From contig JAUXDP010000144.1 in the NCBI GenBank assembly GCA_030618325.1, positions 1 to 7,958 on the forward strand: a stretch of DNA of 7,958 bases, written 5' to 3'. The notes under the pieces are model-generated. The model saw nothing but the letters and a program-made list of their open reading frames with translations, was not told the origin of the DNA and searched no databases. Within the stretch, counting starts at the first letter, position 1, and every line of letters starts with the position of its first letter. Source of the stretch: Methylococcaceae bacterium. GTDB lineage: Bacteria; Pseudomonadota; Gammaproteobacteria; Methylococcales; Methylomonadaceae. Of this stretch, positions 1 to 7,145 are shown one piece after another. Both the position numbers and the translations under genes were made by a program.

Positions 1-600
1 TTCATTTTTCTATTGCTAGGGTTCCAGGGTGCTGTATTGGCGCAAGATGAATCTCTGTCAGACCCGACTAAATCATTACAATGTTTGATAACTACGGATT
101 TTTACATTGTTCATCTTACGAGTTATCAAGAGCCAAAGAAAGATACTGACTCAAAAAGACATAAATTCAAGCCCTTTTGTCAGGAACTCCCTGAACACGG
201 CTTGAGCTATCTGGCGGTTGATTTTATTGATCGTGATTTACGGAAAATGCCTATCGGAATGCGTGTTGTCGAGGAAGTTGAAAATCCCGAGGGTGGTGAG
301 CCAACGGAGGGTACGATAATTGCCCAGACTCCCGCGCAGCTATACAAAACCGGTGTTGCACAAATCCAGGCTGATTTCCCAAATCCTGGCAAATATGCCT
401 TAATCGTGACCGTCGGCGATGATATGTTCGCAGACAAAATCCGTATTCCTCTGCGTGTGGGTATTGGCTCTTTATTTACCTGGAGTTCCGCGCTCCCCTT
501 TCTATTTCTAGTTGTTGTTGCAATGATTGGTTATGGAATTTATCGTTATTTAGTTTATCGTCATAAACGGAAGCTGAGTAACGAGAATAGTAATTTCTGA
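1..600 (+). CDS. Secreted Ig-like protein with C-terminal membrane anchor (5' partial)
   Basis: The reading frame is open from the first base of the window, and its first 14 residues are the hydrophobic end of a signal peptide with a cleavage-like VLA|QD site, so the true start lies upstream. A TTG at 13 could be mistaken for the start but would cut the signal peptide. The visible 199 residues comprise a periplasmic domain (about 15-154), one membrane helix (about 160-182) and a short basic cytoplasmic tail (YRHKRK). Cys28 and Cys60 are the only cysteines in the mature part and could form a disulfide. The end of the domain (PGKYALIVTVGDD followed by IRIPLRVG) has the alternating strand pattern of Ig-like or YtkA/FixH-type beta-sandwich domains. 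I do not recognise the family with certainty. The gene ends 14 bases before the next one, so the two are probably co-transcribed with the metal-type regulators downstream. Function is unknown; an accessory envelope role in metal handling is inferred from context only. Confidence 0.85.
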   Translation, partial: FIFLLLGFQGAVLAQDESLSDPTKSLQCLITTDFYIVHLTSYQEPKKDTDSKRHKFKPFCQELPEHGLSYLAVDFIDRDLRKMPIGMRVVEEVENPEGGEPTEGTIIAQTPAQLYKTGVAQIQADFPNPGKYALIVTVGDDMFADKIRIPLRVGIGSLFTWSSALPFLFLVVVAMIGYGIYRYLVYRHKRKLSNENSNF

Positions 601-614
601 TATTTATTTCAAGT

Positions 615-2348
615 ATGTTCTCAAGTAGCGCTAGGTTTAGCGTAACCGGCTTCTTTTTAGCCATTTCCCAGATTTTACTGTATTTTTTTATGGCATTTTC
701 TAGTGCCGTAATTGCAGATTGGAACTCTGGCGTGACCATTGAAGATGTGTCCGCGCGGATAGCGATTAATGTTGTAGATGATGGCGTCCAAGTAAGTGTT
801 GACCTTGCCGAAAGTGGTATTGCGCGGATACACGCGGGCAAGACAGGCGATTCAACGGGGGGAATGACGTTTAATGAGTTCGCAAAGCAAGCTATTATAA
901 TACAAGGGTTAAATCCGATAACAGAATCACCGATAGACGATGAATCTGGCCAAGCAGGGTCAAATGCTAAAACAACGGTGTTCTTTCCATTCTCAAAGGG
1001 TCAACCAGAACAGCTTCATATTATCCCAGTCTTCAAAATAATAGAAAAAGCCGGAGATAAAAACCTGGTAACTGTTTCTCATCACGGTTTGCCGGTTATT
1101 GATCACGGAGTTTTGACTGGGGCTGAAACGCTTTCTCTGGATTGGCAGGATCCTTGGTATAGTCATTTTCTCAATCCCAAGTTAAAGCGGGGTCATACTG
1201 ATCCGCTTATGGCATTCCTATATATTGAACCGCAACAAATTAAAAGTGAGATAGTAGTAAGAGTCAAAGAGATGGCTAATTGGACAGACTTAGGGCTAAG
1301 AGACAATAATGTAATTTATTCCGAAGAATTTGCTTCAGTAAAGCAGAAAATTGGTCAGTTTTTGTTAGCACAAAACAAAGTTAGTGCCGATACAAAAGTG
1401 CTTTCTCCAAGCTTGGAACGTGTTGATTATATTCGTATGGGAGCTTCAGATATTCAGGCTTACGAGCCGCAACAAGCCCAGCGTCAAGTGGCTACATTGA
1501 TTGGTGTCAGTATCATTCACCAAACAAAAGAGCTACCTGGAAAAGTGCAATGGCAGTGGAACCTGTTCAATGAAAAAATTCAGCGAGTTGCTATTAGAGC
1601 CTATGATCCTGCCGGATTGTTTGATAGTTATGTTACTCCTGAATATCGTATTTTCGAATGGGAAAATATGCTAGCGGATATAGATCTGCCAGAACTTGAG
1701 AACAAGCCAAAATCTATTCCGGTGATGGTTAAAAAGAGCCAGGCATTGACGCAGTATTACTGGCTGGCAGGTATTCTTGGTTTTCTGGTTTTATCCGCGG
1801 TCAGCAGTAAATTTATTAGTCCACAATTTCGGAAATATACTCAAGTAGCTACGGCACTAATCATTTTAGTAACGGGTTTATACCTCTGGAAAAGTGGAGA
1901 CTTACGTTTTGGAATGGGTCAAGCTGAGCTTGATAAGCAACAGGCCAGACCCGTATTGAAACAATTGTTGTGGAATGTCTATCAGGCTTTTGAGTCAGTT
2001 CAAGAAGATGCCACATACGACCAATTGGCTTATAGCGTAAGCGGAAGTTTACGGGAAACACTTTACTTGCAAAATCGGCAGGCGCTTTTGCTTGAAGATG
2101 GTGGTTGGTCGAAGGTCAAGCGTATAGAAATTCAAAGTTTGGGAGATAGTTCCAAGCTGTTGGGTGATGGCCATTTGTTTGACTGTGAATGGCTAGTCGT
2201 TGGTGAGGTTATTCACTGGGGGCATCAACATCGCCGTGAAAATGTGTATCGAGCCAATATTAAAATTGCACCGATAGATGGAACTTGGAAAATTGTCGAG
2301 TTGGAGTCGATAAGTCAGCAGCGGGTTGATGAGGTCGAGTCTTTATAG
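615..2348 (+). CDS. Uncharacterised 577-aa membrane protein with periplasmic domains
   Basis: I do not recognise this family. Residues 1-34 form a signal peptide (Arg7, a long hydrophobic core, AVIA|DW cleavage site). Residues 35-375 are a predicted periplasmic region containing several histidines (156, 157, 164, 184, 194). Two membrane helices follow at about 381-398 and 410-425, joined by a short basic loop (KFISPQFRKYTQ) that should face the cytoplasm. This puts the C-terminal domain (about 428-577) back in the periplasm. That domain runs from helix to strands, ends in a DGTWKIVELE strand, and loosely resembles NTF2-like folds. It carries a HWGHQH cluster (His534, 537, 539) that could bind metal. 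The ATG at 615 is preferred over an in-frame ATG at 690, which would lose the signal peptide; no strong Shine-Dalgarno sequence is visible, so coupling to the previous gene is likely. The gene lies 14 bases after its upstream neighbour and 12 bases before the response regulator. Confidence 0.88.
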   Translation: MFSSSARFSVTGFFLAISQILLYFFMAFSSAVIADWNSGVTIEDVSARIAINVVDDGVQVSVDLAESGIARIHAGKTGDSTGGMTFNEFAKQAIIIQGLNPITESPIDDESGQAGSNAKTTVFFPFSKGQPEQLHIIPVFKIIEKAGDKNLVTVSHHGLPVIDHGVLTGAETLSLDWQDPWYSHFLNPKLKRGHTDPLMAFLYIEPQQIKSEIVVRVKEMANWTDLGLRDNNVIYSEEFASVKQKIGQFLLAQNKVSADTKVLSPSLERVDYIRMGASDIQAYEPQQAQRQVATLIGVSIIHQTKELPGKVQWQWNLFNEKIQRVAIRAYDPAGLFDSYVTPEYRIFEWENMLADIDLPELENKPKSIPVMVKKSQALTQYYWLAGILGFLVLSAVSSKFISPQFRKYTQVATALIILVTGLYLWKSGDLRFGMGQAELDKQQARPVLKQLLWNVYQAFESVQEDATYDQLAYSVSGSLRETLYLQNRQALLLEDGGWSKVKRIEIQSLGDSSKLLGDGHLFDCEWLVVGEVIHWGHQHRRENVYRANIKIAPIDGTWKIVELESISQQRVDEVESL

Positions 2349-2360
2349 CCGGTTGTTTTT

Positions 2361-3035
2361 ATGCGGATTTTAATAGTAGAGGACGAAGCGAAAACTGCCG
2401 CTTTTCTCACCAAGGGATTAAAAGAGAATGGTTTTTCTGTCGATGTTGCGGAAAATGGTGTTGATGGCTTAAATTCGCTGGAGCAGGTGGACTATGATTT
2501 GGCTATTCTGGATGTGATGTTGCCATTACTCGATGGCTGGTCAATTTTATCAGTGCTTAGAAGCAAAGATATTCAGACACGTGTTTTGTTGCTGACGGCT
2601 AGAGATTCGGTCGAAGATCGGGTCAAAGGTTTGGAGTTGGGGGCTGATGATTATCTCGTTAAACCTTTTTCTTTTTCGGAATTGTTGGCAAGAATTCATA
2701 CGCTCTTGCGGCGAGGTACAGCGACAGAGATCCAAAAAATTAAATGTGCAGACTTGGAAATTGATGCGATCAAGCACCGAGTAACGCGAAATGATGTGCG
2801 CATTGATTTAACTCCGAAAGAATTTCAGCTATTGTTACTGATGGCGCGTCGCCCAGGTGAAGTCCTATCGCGGACAGTTATCGCTGAACAGGTTTGGGAT
2901 ATGAATTTTGATAGTGATACCAACGTTGTTGATGTAGCGATAAGGCGTTTGCGTAATAAGGTGGATGACCCTTTTGAGGACAAATTGATTCATACTATTC
3001 GTGGCGTAGGTTATGCCTTCGAACAACGAAAATAA
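2361..3035 (+). CDS. CusR/CopR-like heavy-metal response regulator (OmpR/PhoB family)
   Basis: This is a cytoplasmic DNA-binding response regulator of 224 residues, the normal length for the OmpR/PhoB family. The receiver domain (1-115) has the acidic pair Glu7/Asp8, phospho-acceptor Asp51 (AILDVMLP), Thr79 and Lys101 in LVKPF. A winged-helix domain (about 125-221) follows. Segments such as LTKGL, VKGLELGADDYLVKPF, QVWDMNFDSDTN and IRGVGY match my memory of E. coli CusR almost word for word, including the recognition-helix region (about 185-200, ending RRLRNKVD). Known CusR/CopR proteins activate copper or silver resistance and transport genes from palindromes with a TGACAA core. A matching site lies at 4678-4695 in front of the receptor gene, which makes that gene the likely target. 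The sensor kinase overlaps its 3' end. The metal sensed (Cu, Ag, Zn or other) cannot be read from this protein. Confidence 0.95.
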   Translation: MRILIVEDEAKTAAFLTKGLKENGFSVDVAENGVDGLNSLEQVDYDLAILDVMLPLLDGWSILSVLRSKDIQTRVLLLTARDSVEDRVKGLELGADDYLVKPFSFSELLARIHTLLRRGTATEIQKIKCADLEIDAIKHRVTRNDVRIDLTPKEFQLLLLMARRPGEVLSRTVIAEQVWDMNFDSDTNVVDVAIRRLRNKVDDPFEDKLIHTIRGVGYAFEQRK

Positions 3036-4491
3036 ATCGCCTTCTTCGCAGTCACTCGCGGGAAAATTAGCCATTCTGTATGCTATTACTACTTTTAGTG
3101 TTTTATTGGTAGCCTCTGGATTACTCTATTGGTCTATCCACGACCATCTTCAACAAGAACACCAAAAATTACTTACTGCAAAAATTACTGACCTGAGGCA
3201 GTATTTCAAAAGTTCATCCGTGTTTGGAGAAATGTTGCATGACTTGATTGATGTCGAACATCATCATTCACAAATGCCTCATTCTTCAGCCATTCACCCC
3301 GGCATTCCACATCATGTATTGGTACGTATCCTCAATGAGCAGGGTGATTTACTGATCGAGTCAGATGCTAGGTTGCCATTGTCAGCATCGCTAGAATTTC
3401 CAGTTGTCAAAGAACAAGACTTTGAAACTATCGGTATAGTCAAAGTAACACCAGATAATAGTCAATCGTATTTATTAGGGAGTGCTTGGGCGATAGCTGA
3501 AAGCAGCGGCGAATTAAGCAAGTTGCTAATACAGGTATCGCTGGAGCTGGCTCAGGATGAAACTTTGATATCGGAATATCAGCGTACTCTTGTTGGCGTC
3601 CTTGTTTTTGGCGTATTGGCTTCAGCGCTTGCAGGTTTTTGGGTGACGCGTAGAGGGTTGCTGCCTTTACGACAAATTACAGCAGCGATACAAAATATTA
3701 ATGTTCAGCAACTGAATGAGCGGGTTGATTCAGGACGGTGGCCAAAAGAAATCGCTTTATTGGCAAAAGCTTTTGATGAAATGCTGGGGCGTTTGGATCA
3801 GTCATTTGGGCAGTTGTCACGATTTTCTGCTGATTTGGCGCATGAGTTACGTACGCCGGTCAATAATTTAATGGGCGAAGCAGAAGTAGCCTTATCTCGA
3901 GATCGTGATGCCCAAGAATACCGCCACGTTTTGGAATCGAATATGGAAGAATGTACCCGGATTGCCAGAATGATTGATGAGTTGTTGTTTCTGGCAAGGG
4001 CTGAGGATCCAAAAACGGAAATTAACTGTACTGTTTTGCAGATTGAAAATGAATTTAGGGCAATTAAAGAGTTTTATAGCAGTGTGGCATCTGAGCAGCA
4101 GGTAGAAATAGTTTGTACAGCAAATCAAGTCGAATTGTATGCTGACCCTGGTTTGCTTCGTAGGGTATTGAGTAATTTAATTTCGAATGCTATGCGGTAT
4201 ACAAAAACGCATGGCACAATTAACTTGTCGGCTTCTTATTCATCAGATCAAATGGTAAAAATCACCATCAGTGATACCGGAGACGGTATTGACCCAGATT
4301 TTTTACCGCATATTTTTGATCGGTTTTTTCGTGCTGACAAATCGCGTCATCGGGATAACCAAGGATCCGGGTTGGGTTTGGCGATAGTTAAATCAATCAT
4401 GGAGCTTCATGGGGGGCAGATTGTAGTGACTAGTCAAATTCAGCAGGGAACCATTGTAGAATTGAGTTTTCCAGCACATCAAAATAGTTAG
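3013..4491 (+). CDS. CusS-like heavy-metal sensor histidine kinase
   Basis: This inner-membrane sensor kinase of 492 residues is the partner of the regulator just upstream. Its ATG overlaps the regulator's last 23 bases, and no other ATG lies before the first membrane helix. The order is: cytoplasmic leader (1-17), TM1 (about 18-40), periplasmic sensor region (41-190), TM2 (about 191-211), HAMP (about 212-264), and a dimerisation domain with the H-box FSADLAHELRTP and phospho-acceptor His277. The ATPase domain has an N-box with Asn388 and Asn392, a G1 box DTGDGI (421-426), an F-box FDRFFR (435-440) and a G2 box GSGLGLAI (451-458), so all catalytic motifs are present. The periplasmic loop has eight histidines between residues 76 and 101, including HHH at 83-85 and HH at 100-101, plus Met88. 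E. coli CusS also has a His/Met-rich periplasmic segment, which supports sensing of a soft or borderline metal ion. The assignment matches the CztS/SilS/CopS kinase group. Confidence 0.95.
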   Translation: MPSNNENKSPSSQSLAGKLAILYAITTFSVLLVASGLLYWSIHDHLQQEHQKLLTAKITDLRQYFKSSSVFGEMLHDLIDVEHHHSQMPHSSAIHPGIPHHVLVRILNEQGDLLIESDARLPLSASLEFPVVKEQDFETIGIVKVTPDNSQSYLLGSAWAIAESSGELSKLLIQVSLELAQDETLISEYQRTLVGVLVFGVLASALAGFWVTRRGLLPLRQITAAIQNINVQQLNERVDSGRWPKEIALLAKAFDEMLGRLDQSFGQLSRFSADLAHELRTPVNNLMGEAEVALSRDRDAQEYRHVLESNMEECTRIARMIDELLFLARAEDPKTEINCTVLQIENEFRAIKEFYSSVASEQQVEIVCTANQVELYADPGLLRRVLSNLISNAMRYTKTHGTINLSASYSSDQMVKITISDTGDGIDPDFLPHIFDRFFRADKSRHRDNQGSGLGLAIVKSIMELHGGQIVVTSQIQQGTIVELSFPAHQNS

Positions 4492-4502
4492 AATCTTAGT
4501 GG

Positions 4503-4634
4503 CTATTCAGCGAAAAAGAGATAACATCCCTAATTCTGGCACTTTAAGCTAGCCCTATGCGTTAAAAAGCTGCCGCAAGAGAAACTAACTGAAAACTTAG
4601 GGATGTTATCTCTAAATCTTAGCATGCTGAATAG
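4503..4634. repeat. Nested inverted repeat, MITE-like
   Basis: Two 17-bp arms are perfect reverse complements: AGAGATAACATCCCTAA at 4517-4533 and its complement at 4597-4613, separated by 63 bases. A second 9-bp pair lies outside them: CTATTCAGC at 4503-4511 and GCTGAATAG at 4626-4634. The gaps between inner and outer arms differ (5 and 12 bases). An 8-bp direct repeat, AATCTTAG, occurs at 4492-4499 and 4615-4622. The right copy lies between the inner and outer arms, so it is not a clean target-site duplication. The structure sits in the gap between the kinase and the receptor gene. It may be a short non-autonomous transposable element, a decayed insertion-sequence remnant or a large RNA hairpin. 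The long loop and lack of a T-run argue against a rho-independent terminator. Confidence 0.75.
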
Positions 4635-4675
4635 TAGCGAAATTTCGTACCTTCTTAATAGGTTTGGGGATTTAC

Positions 4676-4708
4676 AACATGACAAAATTGTAATGATTGC
4701 GTCATGTT
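4676..4708. promoter_or_regulatory. Second, wider inverted repeat overlapping the CusR-type box
   Basis: AACATGAC at 4676-4683 is the perfect reverse complement of GTCATGTT at 4701-4708, with 17 bases between. Its left arm overlaps the left half of the CusR-type box. The GTCAT of the right arm resembles a box half-site, so a second regulator molecule or a degenerate tandem site is possible. It could also be chance. Confidence 0.35.
4678..4695. promoter_or_regulatory. Putative CusR/CopR-type operator
   Basis: The 18 bases CATGACAAAATTGTAATG form a near-perfect palindrome with one mismatched pair (G4681/A4692). From memory, the E. coli CusR/HprR box is CATTACAAAATTGTAATG, a single difference, and the older CusR consensus ATGACAA-NN-TTGTCAT is matched apart from one base. 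The recognition region of the regulator encoded at 2361-3035 is almost the same as in CusR, so protein and site agree. The site ends 70 bases before the receptor ATG and just upstream of the proposed -35 element, a usual position for activation by this family. Confidence 0.75.
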
Positions 4709-4733
4709 TCTGTTTCTAAGGGTTAGTTATTAT
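4705..4733 (+). promoter_or_regulatory. Putative promoter of the TonB-dependent receptor gene
   Basis: A -10-like TATTAT at 4728-4733 lies 17 bases after a poor -35-like TGTTTC at 4705-4710. A weak -35 next to an activator box is expected for a promoter that depends on an OmpR-family regulator. Transcription would start near 4740, giving a leader of about 25 bases. This is pattern matching only. Confidence 0.4.
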
Positions 4734-4765
4734 GACTACCTAATAATGGATGCAGATTTATAATA

Positions 4766-6856
4766 ATGATAAAAAACCAATTATTCAGTAACCGCCATAT
4801 TAGTTTGGTTGTATTTTTTTTTCTGGGCATACTTTCTTCCACGGCCTATGCACATACCGAAGAAGAAGCTGGGGCAATTTCGGAATTAGGTGTTTTGGAG
4901 GTAACTGGCCGTGCATCTGATTTATTAGGGCAAACTGATTCTGCATCTTCCGGAGTTGTTGGCCAGCCGGAGTTTGAGTTTCGTCCTTTATCGCGGCCTG
5001 GTGAGCTGGTTGAAGTAGTGCCGGGCATGATGGCAACTCAACATAGTGGCAGCGGGAAAGCTAATCAATATTTTTTGCGAGGTTTTAATCTGGATCATGG
5101 TACTGATTTTTCGGGGATGATTGATGGTGTGCCATTAAACCTGCCAACCCATGGCCATGGTCAGGGATATTTGGATCTCAATAGCATAATTCCAGAGTTA
5201 GTTGATATCGTAGAGTTTGGCAAAGGTCCCTATCATGCGGAAGTGGGTGATTTTTCATCAGCAGGCCATGTCCGTTTTCATACTAAACATCGTATGGATA
5301 AAGGCTTGTTAAAGCTCGGTTTTGGTGAATACGACTATTATCGGGGGGTGCTGGCTAATTCGCATCGGATTGGTGATGGTGATTTATTATATGGTATGGA
5401 AGTCAATTTTTCCGAAGGTCCTTGGGTGAAAGAAGAGAGTGTCAATAAGTTTAATGGCTTATTACGTTATACCGTCGATCATGGGTATATGGGTTATTCC
5501 TTAGTAGGTACCGTTTACCATAATAACTGGGATGCTACTGAACAAATTCCTAAGCGTGCAGTTGAACGCCGCAATTTTTCTGAACGGGGAACATTGGATG
5601 AAACCGATGGTGGGGATATGGAACGCTACAGTTTGTCTGGAAATTGGTGGCGGCAGTCTGAGTATGGCGAAACAGAATTGTCAGCCTATGCCGTCTATTC
5701 CGATTTTAATTTGTATTCTAATTTTACCTTTTTTCTTGACGATCCAGTTAATGGCGATCAAATCACACAAAGAGACCGGCGCTACATTTTTGGTGGTGAT
5801 GGCAATCATACCTGGTATGACGATTGGTTTGGGATTGAAGTAAAAAACAAGGTCGGATTGCAGATTCGGCATGATTATATTCCCAATGTTGGCTTATATA
5901 AAAGCCGGGCCAGAAGGGTTCTTCGCACTGTTTCAGAGCATGAGGTCAGTCAAACAAGTTTTGGCGTGTATTGGGAAAACGAAACCCAATGGGCGGAAAA
6001 ATTTAAGACCATATTGGGGGTGCGGGGGGATTTTTATCTTTTTGATGTTGAAAGCCACCGTCTTTCGGTTAATTCGGGAACGACCAGCGATGCTCAGTTT
6101 AGTCCCAAGTTGAGCTTTGTCCTGGGGCCTTGGCATGATACTGAATATTATCTCAATATGGGCTATGGTTTTCACAGTAATGATGCCAGAGGGACTACGA
6201 TCCAGGTTGATCCAGAATCGGGTAACTCTGCAGAGCAAATTGAACCATTAGTGTCCAGTCGTGGTATTGAGGTGGGCATGAGAACCCAATACATACCCGG
6301 CCTTGTTTCGACTTTGTCGCTTTGGTGGTTGGAGCTAGATTCAGAATTGGTATTCGTGGGTGATGGTGGCAGTACTGAAGCCTCAGGGAAAAGTCAGCGT
6401 TATGGCCTGGAACTGACCAACTATTACAAACCATTCGACTGGTTGACGCTGGATTTTGATGTGGCGCTAACCCAGTCTGAATTTATCGGAATGCCTGCCA
6501 ATGCAAGACAAGTCCCTAATTCTGTCGGTACCACTATTTCTGGTGGGGCAACTATCGACCTGCCTAATGGCATCTTCGGCAGTTTGCGAGTCAGACATTT
6601 TGACGATGTGCCATTAATTGAAGATGGCAGTGTGTTTGCTGATTCAACTACGGTAGTTAATCTAGGTGTGGGCTATCGGTATAAAGATTTCCGGATCGAA
6701 GTGAATGTGTTGAATCTGTTTGATTCCAACGATTCTGATATCACTTATTATTACCCCTCGCGTCTATCAGGAGAAGCGAGTGGTGGGGTTAATGATGTTC
6801 TTTTTCATCCGGTTGAACCGCGAAATGTCAGGGTTCAAGCCAGCATGAGGTTTTGA
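4766..6856 (+). CDS. TonB-dependent outer-membrane receptor, probable metal or metal-chelate uptake
   Basis: The 696 residues fit a TonB-dependent transporter, which uses TonB/ExbBD energy to bring a ligand through the outer membrane. Residues 1-29 are a signal peptide (AYA|HT). A TonB-box-like GVLEVTG lies at about 42-48, the plug domain spans about 55-175 (RPGELVEVVPGMMATQHSG, QYFLRGFNLDHGTDF, VDIVEFGKGPYHAEVG), and a beta-barrel runs from about 178 to the C-terminal Phe (QASMRF). Only about 12 mature residues precede the TonB box, so there is no FecA-type signalling domain. The plug has a THGHGQGY segment (His129, His131) shared, as I recall, by a widespread group of receptors of unknown substrate. 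The protein has no cysteine. No strong Shine-Dalgarno sequence is visible before ATG 4766, and the nearby upstream ATGs are out of frame. A CusR-type box and promoter precede it, so control by the upstream two-component system is likely. The substrate cannot be read from sequence; copper, zinc or another metal complex is inferred from the regulators. Confidence 0.93.
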   Translation: MIKNQLFSNRHISLVVFFFLGILSSTAYAHTEEEAGAISELGVLEVTGRASDLLGQTDSASSGVVGQPEFEFRPLSRPGELVEVVPGMMATQHSGSGKANQYFLRGFNLDHGTDFSGMIDGVPLNLPTHGHGQGYLDLNSIIPELVDIVEFGKGPYHAEVGDFSSAGHVRFHTKHRMDKGLLKLGFGEYDYYRGVLANSHRIGDGDLLYGMEVNFSEGPWVKEESVNKFNGLLRYTVDHGYMGYSLVGTVYHNNWDATEQIPKRAVERRNFSERGTLDETDGGDMERYSLSGNWWRQSEYGETELSAYAVYSDFNLYSNFTFFLDDPVNGDQITQRDRRYIFGGDGNHTWYDDWFGIEVKNKVGLQIRHDYIPNVGLYKSRARRVLRTVSEHEVSQTSFGVYWENETQWAEKFKTILGVRGDFYLFDVESHRLSVNSGTTSDAQFSPKLSFVLGPWHDTEYYLNMGYGFHSNDARGTTIQVDPESGNSAEQIEPLVSSRGIEVGMRTQYIPGLVSTLSLWWLELDSELVFVGDGGSTEASGKSQRYGLELTNYYKPFDWLTLDFDVALTQSEFIGMPANARQVPNSVGTTISGGATIDLPNGIFGSLRVRHFDDVPLIEDGSVFADSTTVVNLGVGYRYKDFRIEVNVLNLFDSNDSDITYYYPSRLSGEASGGVNDVLFHPVEPRNVRVQASMRF

Positions 6857-6876
6857 AACACCTAAGAATAATCAGT
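6849..6876. repeat. Imperfect direct repeat, copy 1
   Basis: This stretch overlaps the last codons of the receptor gene and matches the one at 7229-7251 in the same orientation. Both read GGTTTT, a short variable part, ACCTAAGAATA, then TCAGT (here with one extra A before TCAGT). The two copies bracket the small lipoprotein gene. Confidence 0.45.
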
Positions 6877-6904
6877 CTAGCTCCCTTGCTATTCCTGGTT
6901 TACT

Positions 6905-7084
6905 TCAAAATATATTTTCCGGAATTGAACCATTCGGGATGTTCATCGGAGCGGTCCGGGTTGACCTATTTCTGTTAGCATTTTTGTCAATACCACACCC
7001 GTTCTCCCCACACCATACTTGATCGCCGCAGCCACTTATTACCAACAGGCCCAATACAACCGCAGTAACTAGATTGATTTTCAT
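6905..7084 (-). CDS. Small lipoprotein, 59 aa
   Basis: Reading the minus strand from an ATG at 7084 gives a 59-residue protein. It has a lipoprotein signal peptide: MKINLVTAV, a hydrophobic core, and the lipobox VISGC with the lipid-carrying Cys19. The mature part is only 41 residues (starting CGDQVWCGENGCGIDKN). It has Cys25 and Cys30 besides the lipidated cysteine, and is then rich in Asn, Arg, Ser, Thr and Pro. With Asp after the +1 Cys-Gly (Asp at +3), sorting is not decided by a clear +2 Asp inner-membrane signal, so the outer membrane is possible. A good Shine-Dalgarno GAGGAAA lies 8 bases before the ATG, and a sigma70-like promoter lies at 7152-7180. The gene is convergent with the receptor gene, with 48 bases between the stop codons. 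I do not recognise a family; the two mature cysteines could form a disulfide or bind metal, but that is speculation. Confidence 0.75.
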   Translation of the reverse strand: MKINLVTAVVLGLLVISGCGDQVWCGENGCGIDKNANRNRSTRTAPMNIPNGSIPENIF

Positions 7085-7092
7085 GATATTTG

Positions 7093-7099
7093 TTTCCTC
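7093..7099 (-). promoter_or_regulatory. Ribosome binding site of the small lipoprotein
   Basis: GAGGAAA on the minus strand lies 8 bases upstream of the ATG at 7084. It is stronger than the sites before most genes of the left operon and fixes the start of this short gene. Confidence 0.7.
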
Positions 7100-7145
7100 A
7101 GTTTCTAGTATTTTTTAACCATGCATCAAAAGGATAAAGTCATTT

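Noticed and set aside
13..600. TTG at 13 as start of the first gene
   Set aside because: The frame is open upstream to base 1 and those codons are hydrophobic signal-peptide residues, so the gene is better read as cut by the window edge.
1861..2061. Open minus-strand frames inside the left operon (also 207-437, 476-841, 2550-2777, 2865-3074, 3892-4128)
   Set aside because: They lie opposite confirmed genes, have no recognisable domains and no start signals.
4517..4613. Rho-independent terminator after the kinase gene
   Set aside because: The arms pair perfectly, but the loop is 63 bases and the right arm is followed by AAATCTTAG, not a T-run.
4638..4647. Palindrome CGAAATTTCG as a regulator site
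   Set aside because: Ten bases of simple palindrome next to the larger repeat; no known box and no second copy seen in the window.
5532..6434. Several open frames of 60-100 codons inside the receptor gene on both strands
   Set aside because: They overlap a strongly supported coding frame, have no ribosome binding sites and look like shadow frames.
4766..6856. Naming the receptor as a specific copper, zinc (ZnuD) or lanthanide (LanA) receptor
   Set aside because: The plug and barrel do not match ZnuD as I remember it, and no diagnostic motif for a given substrate is visible.
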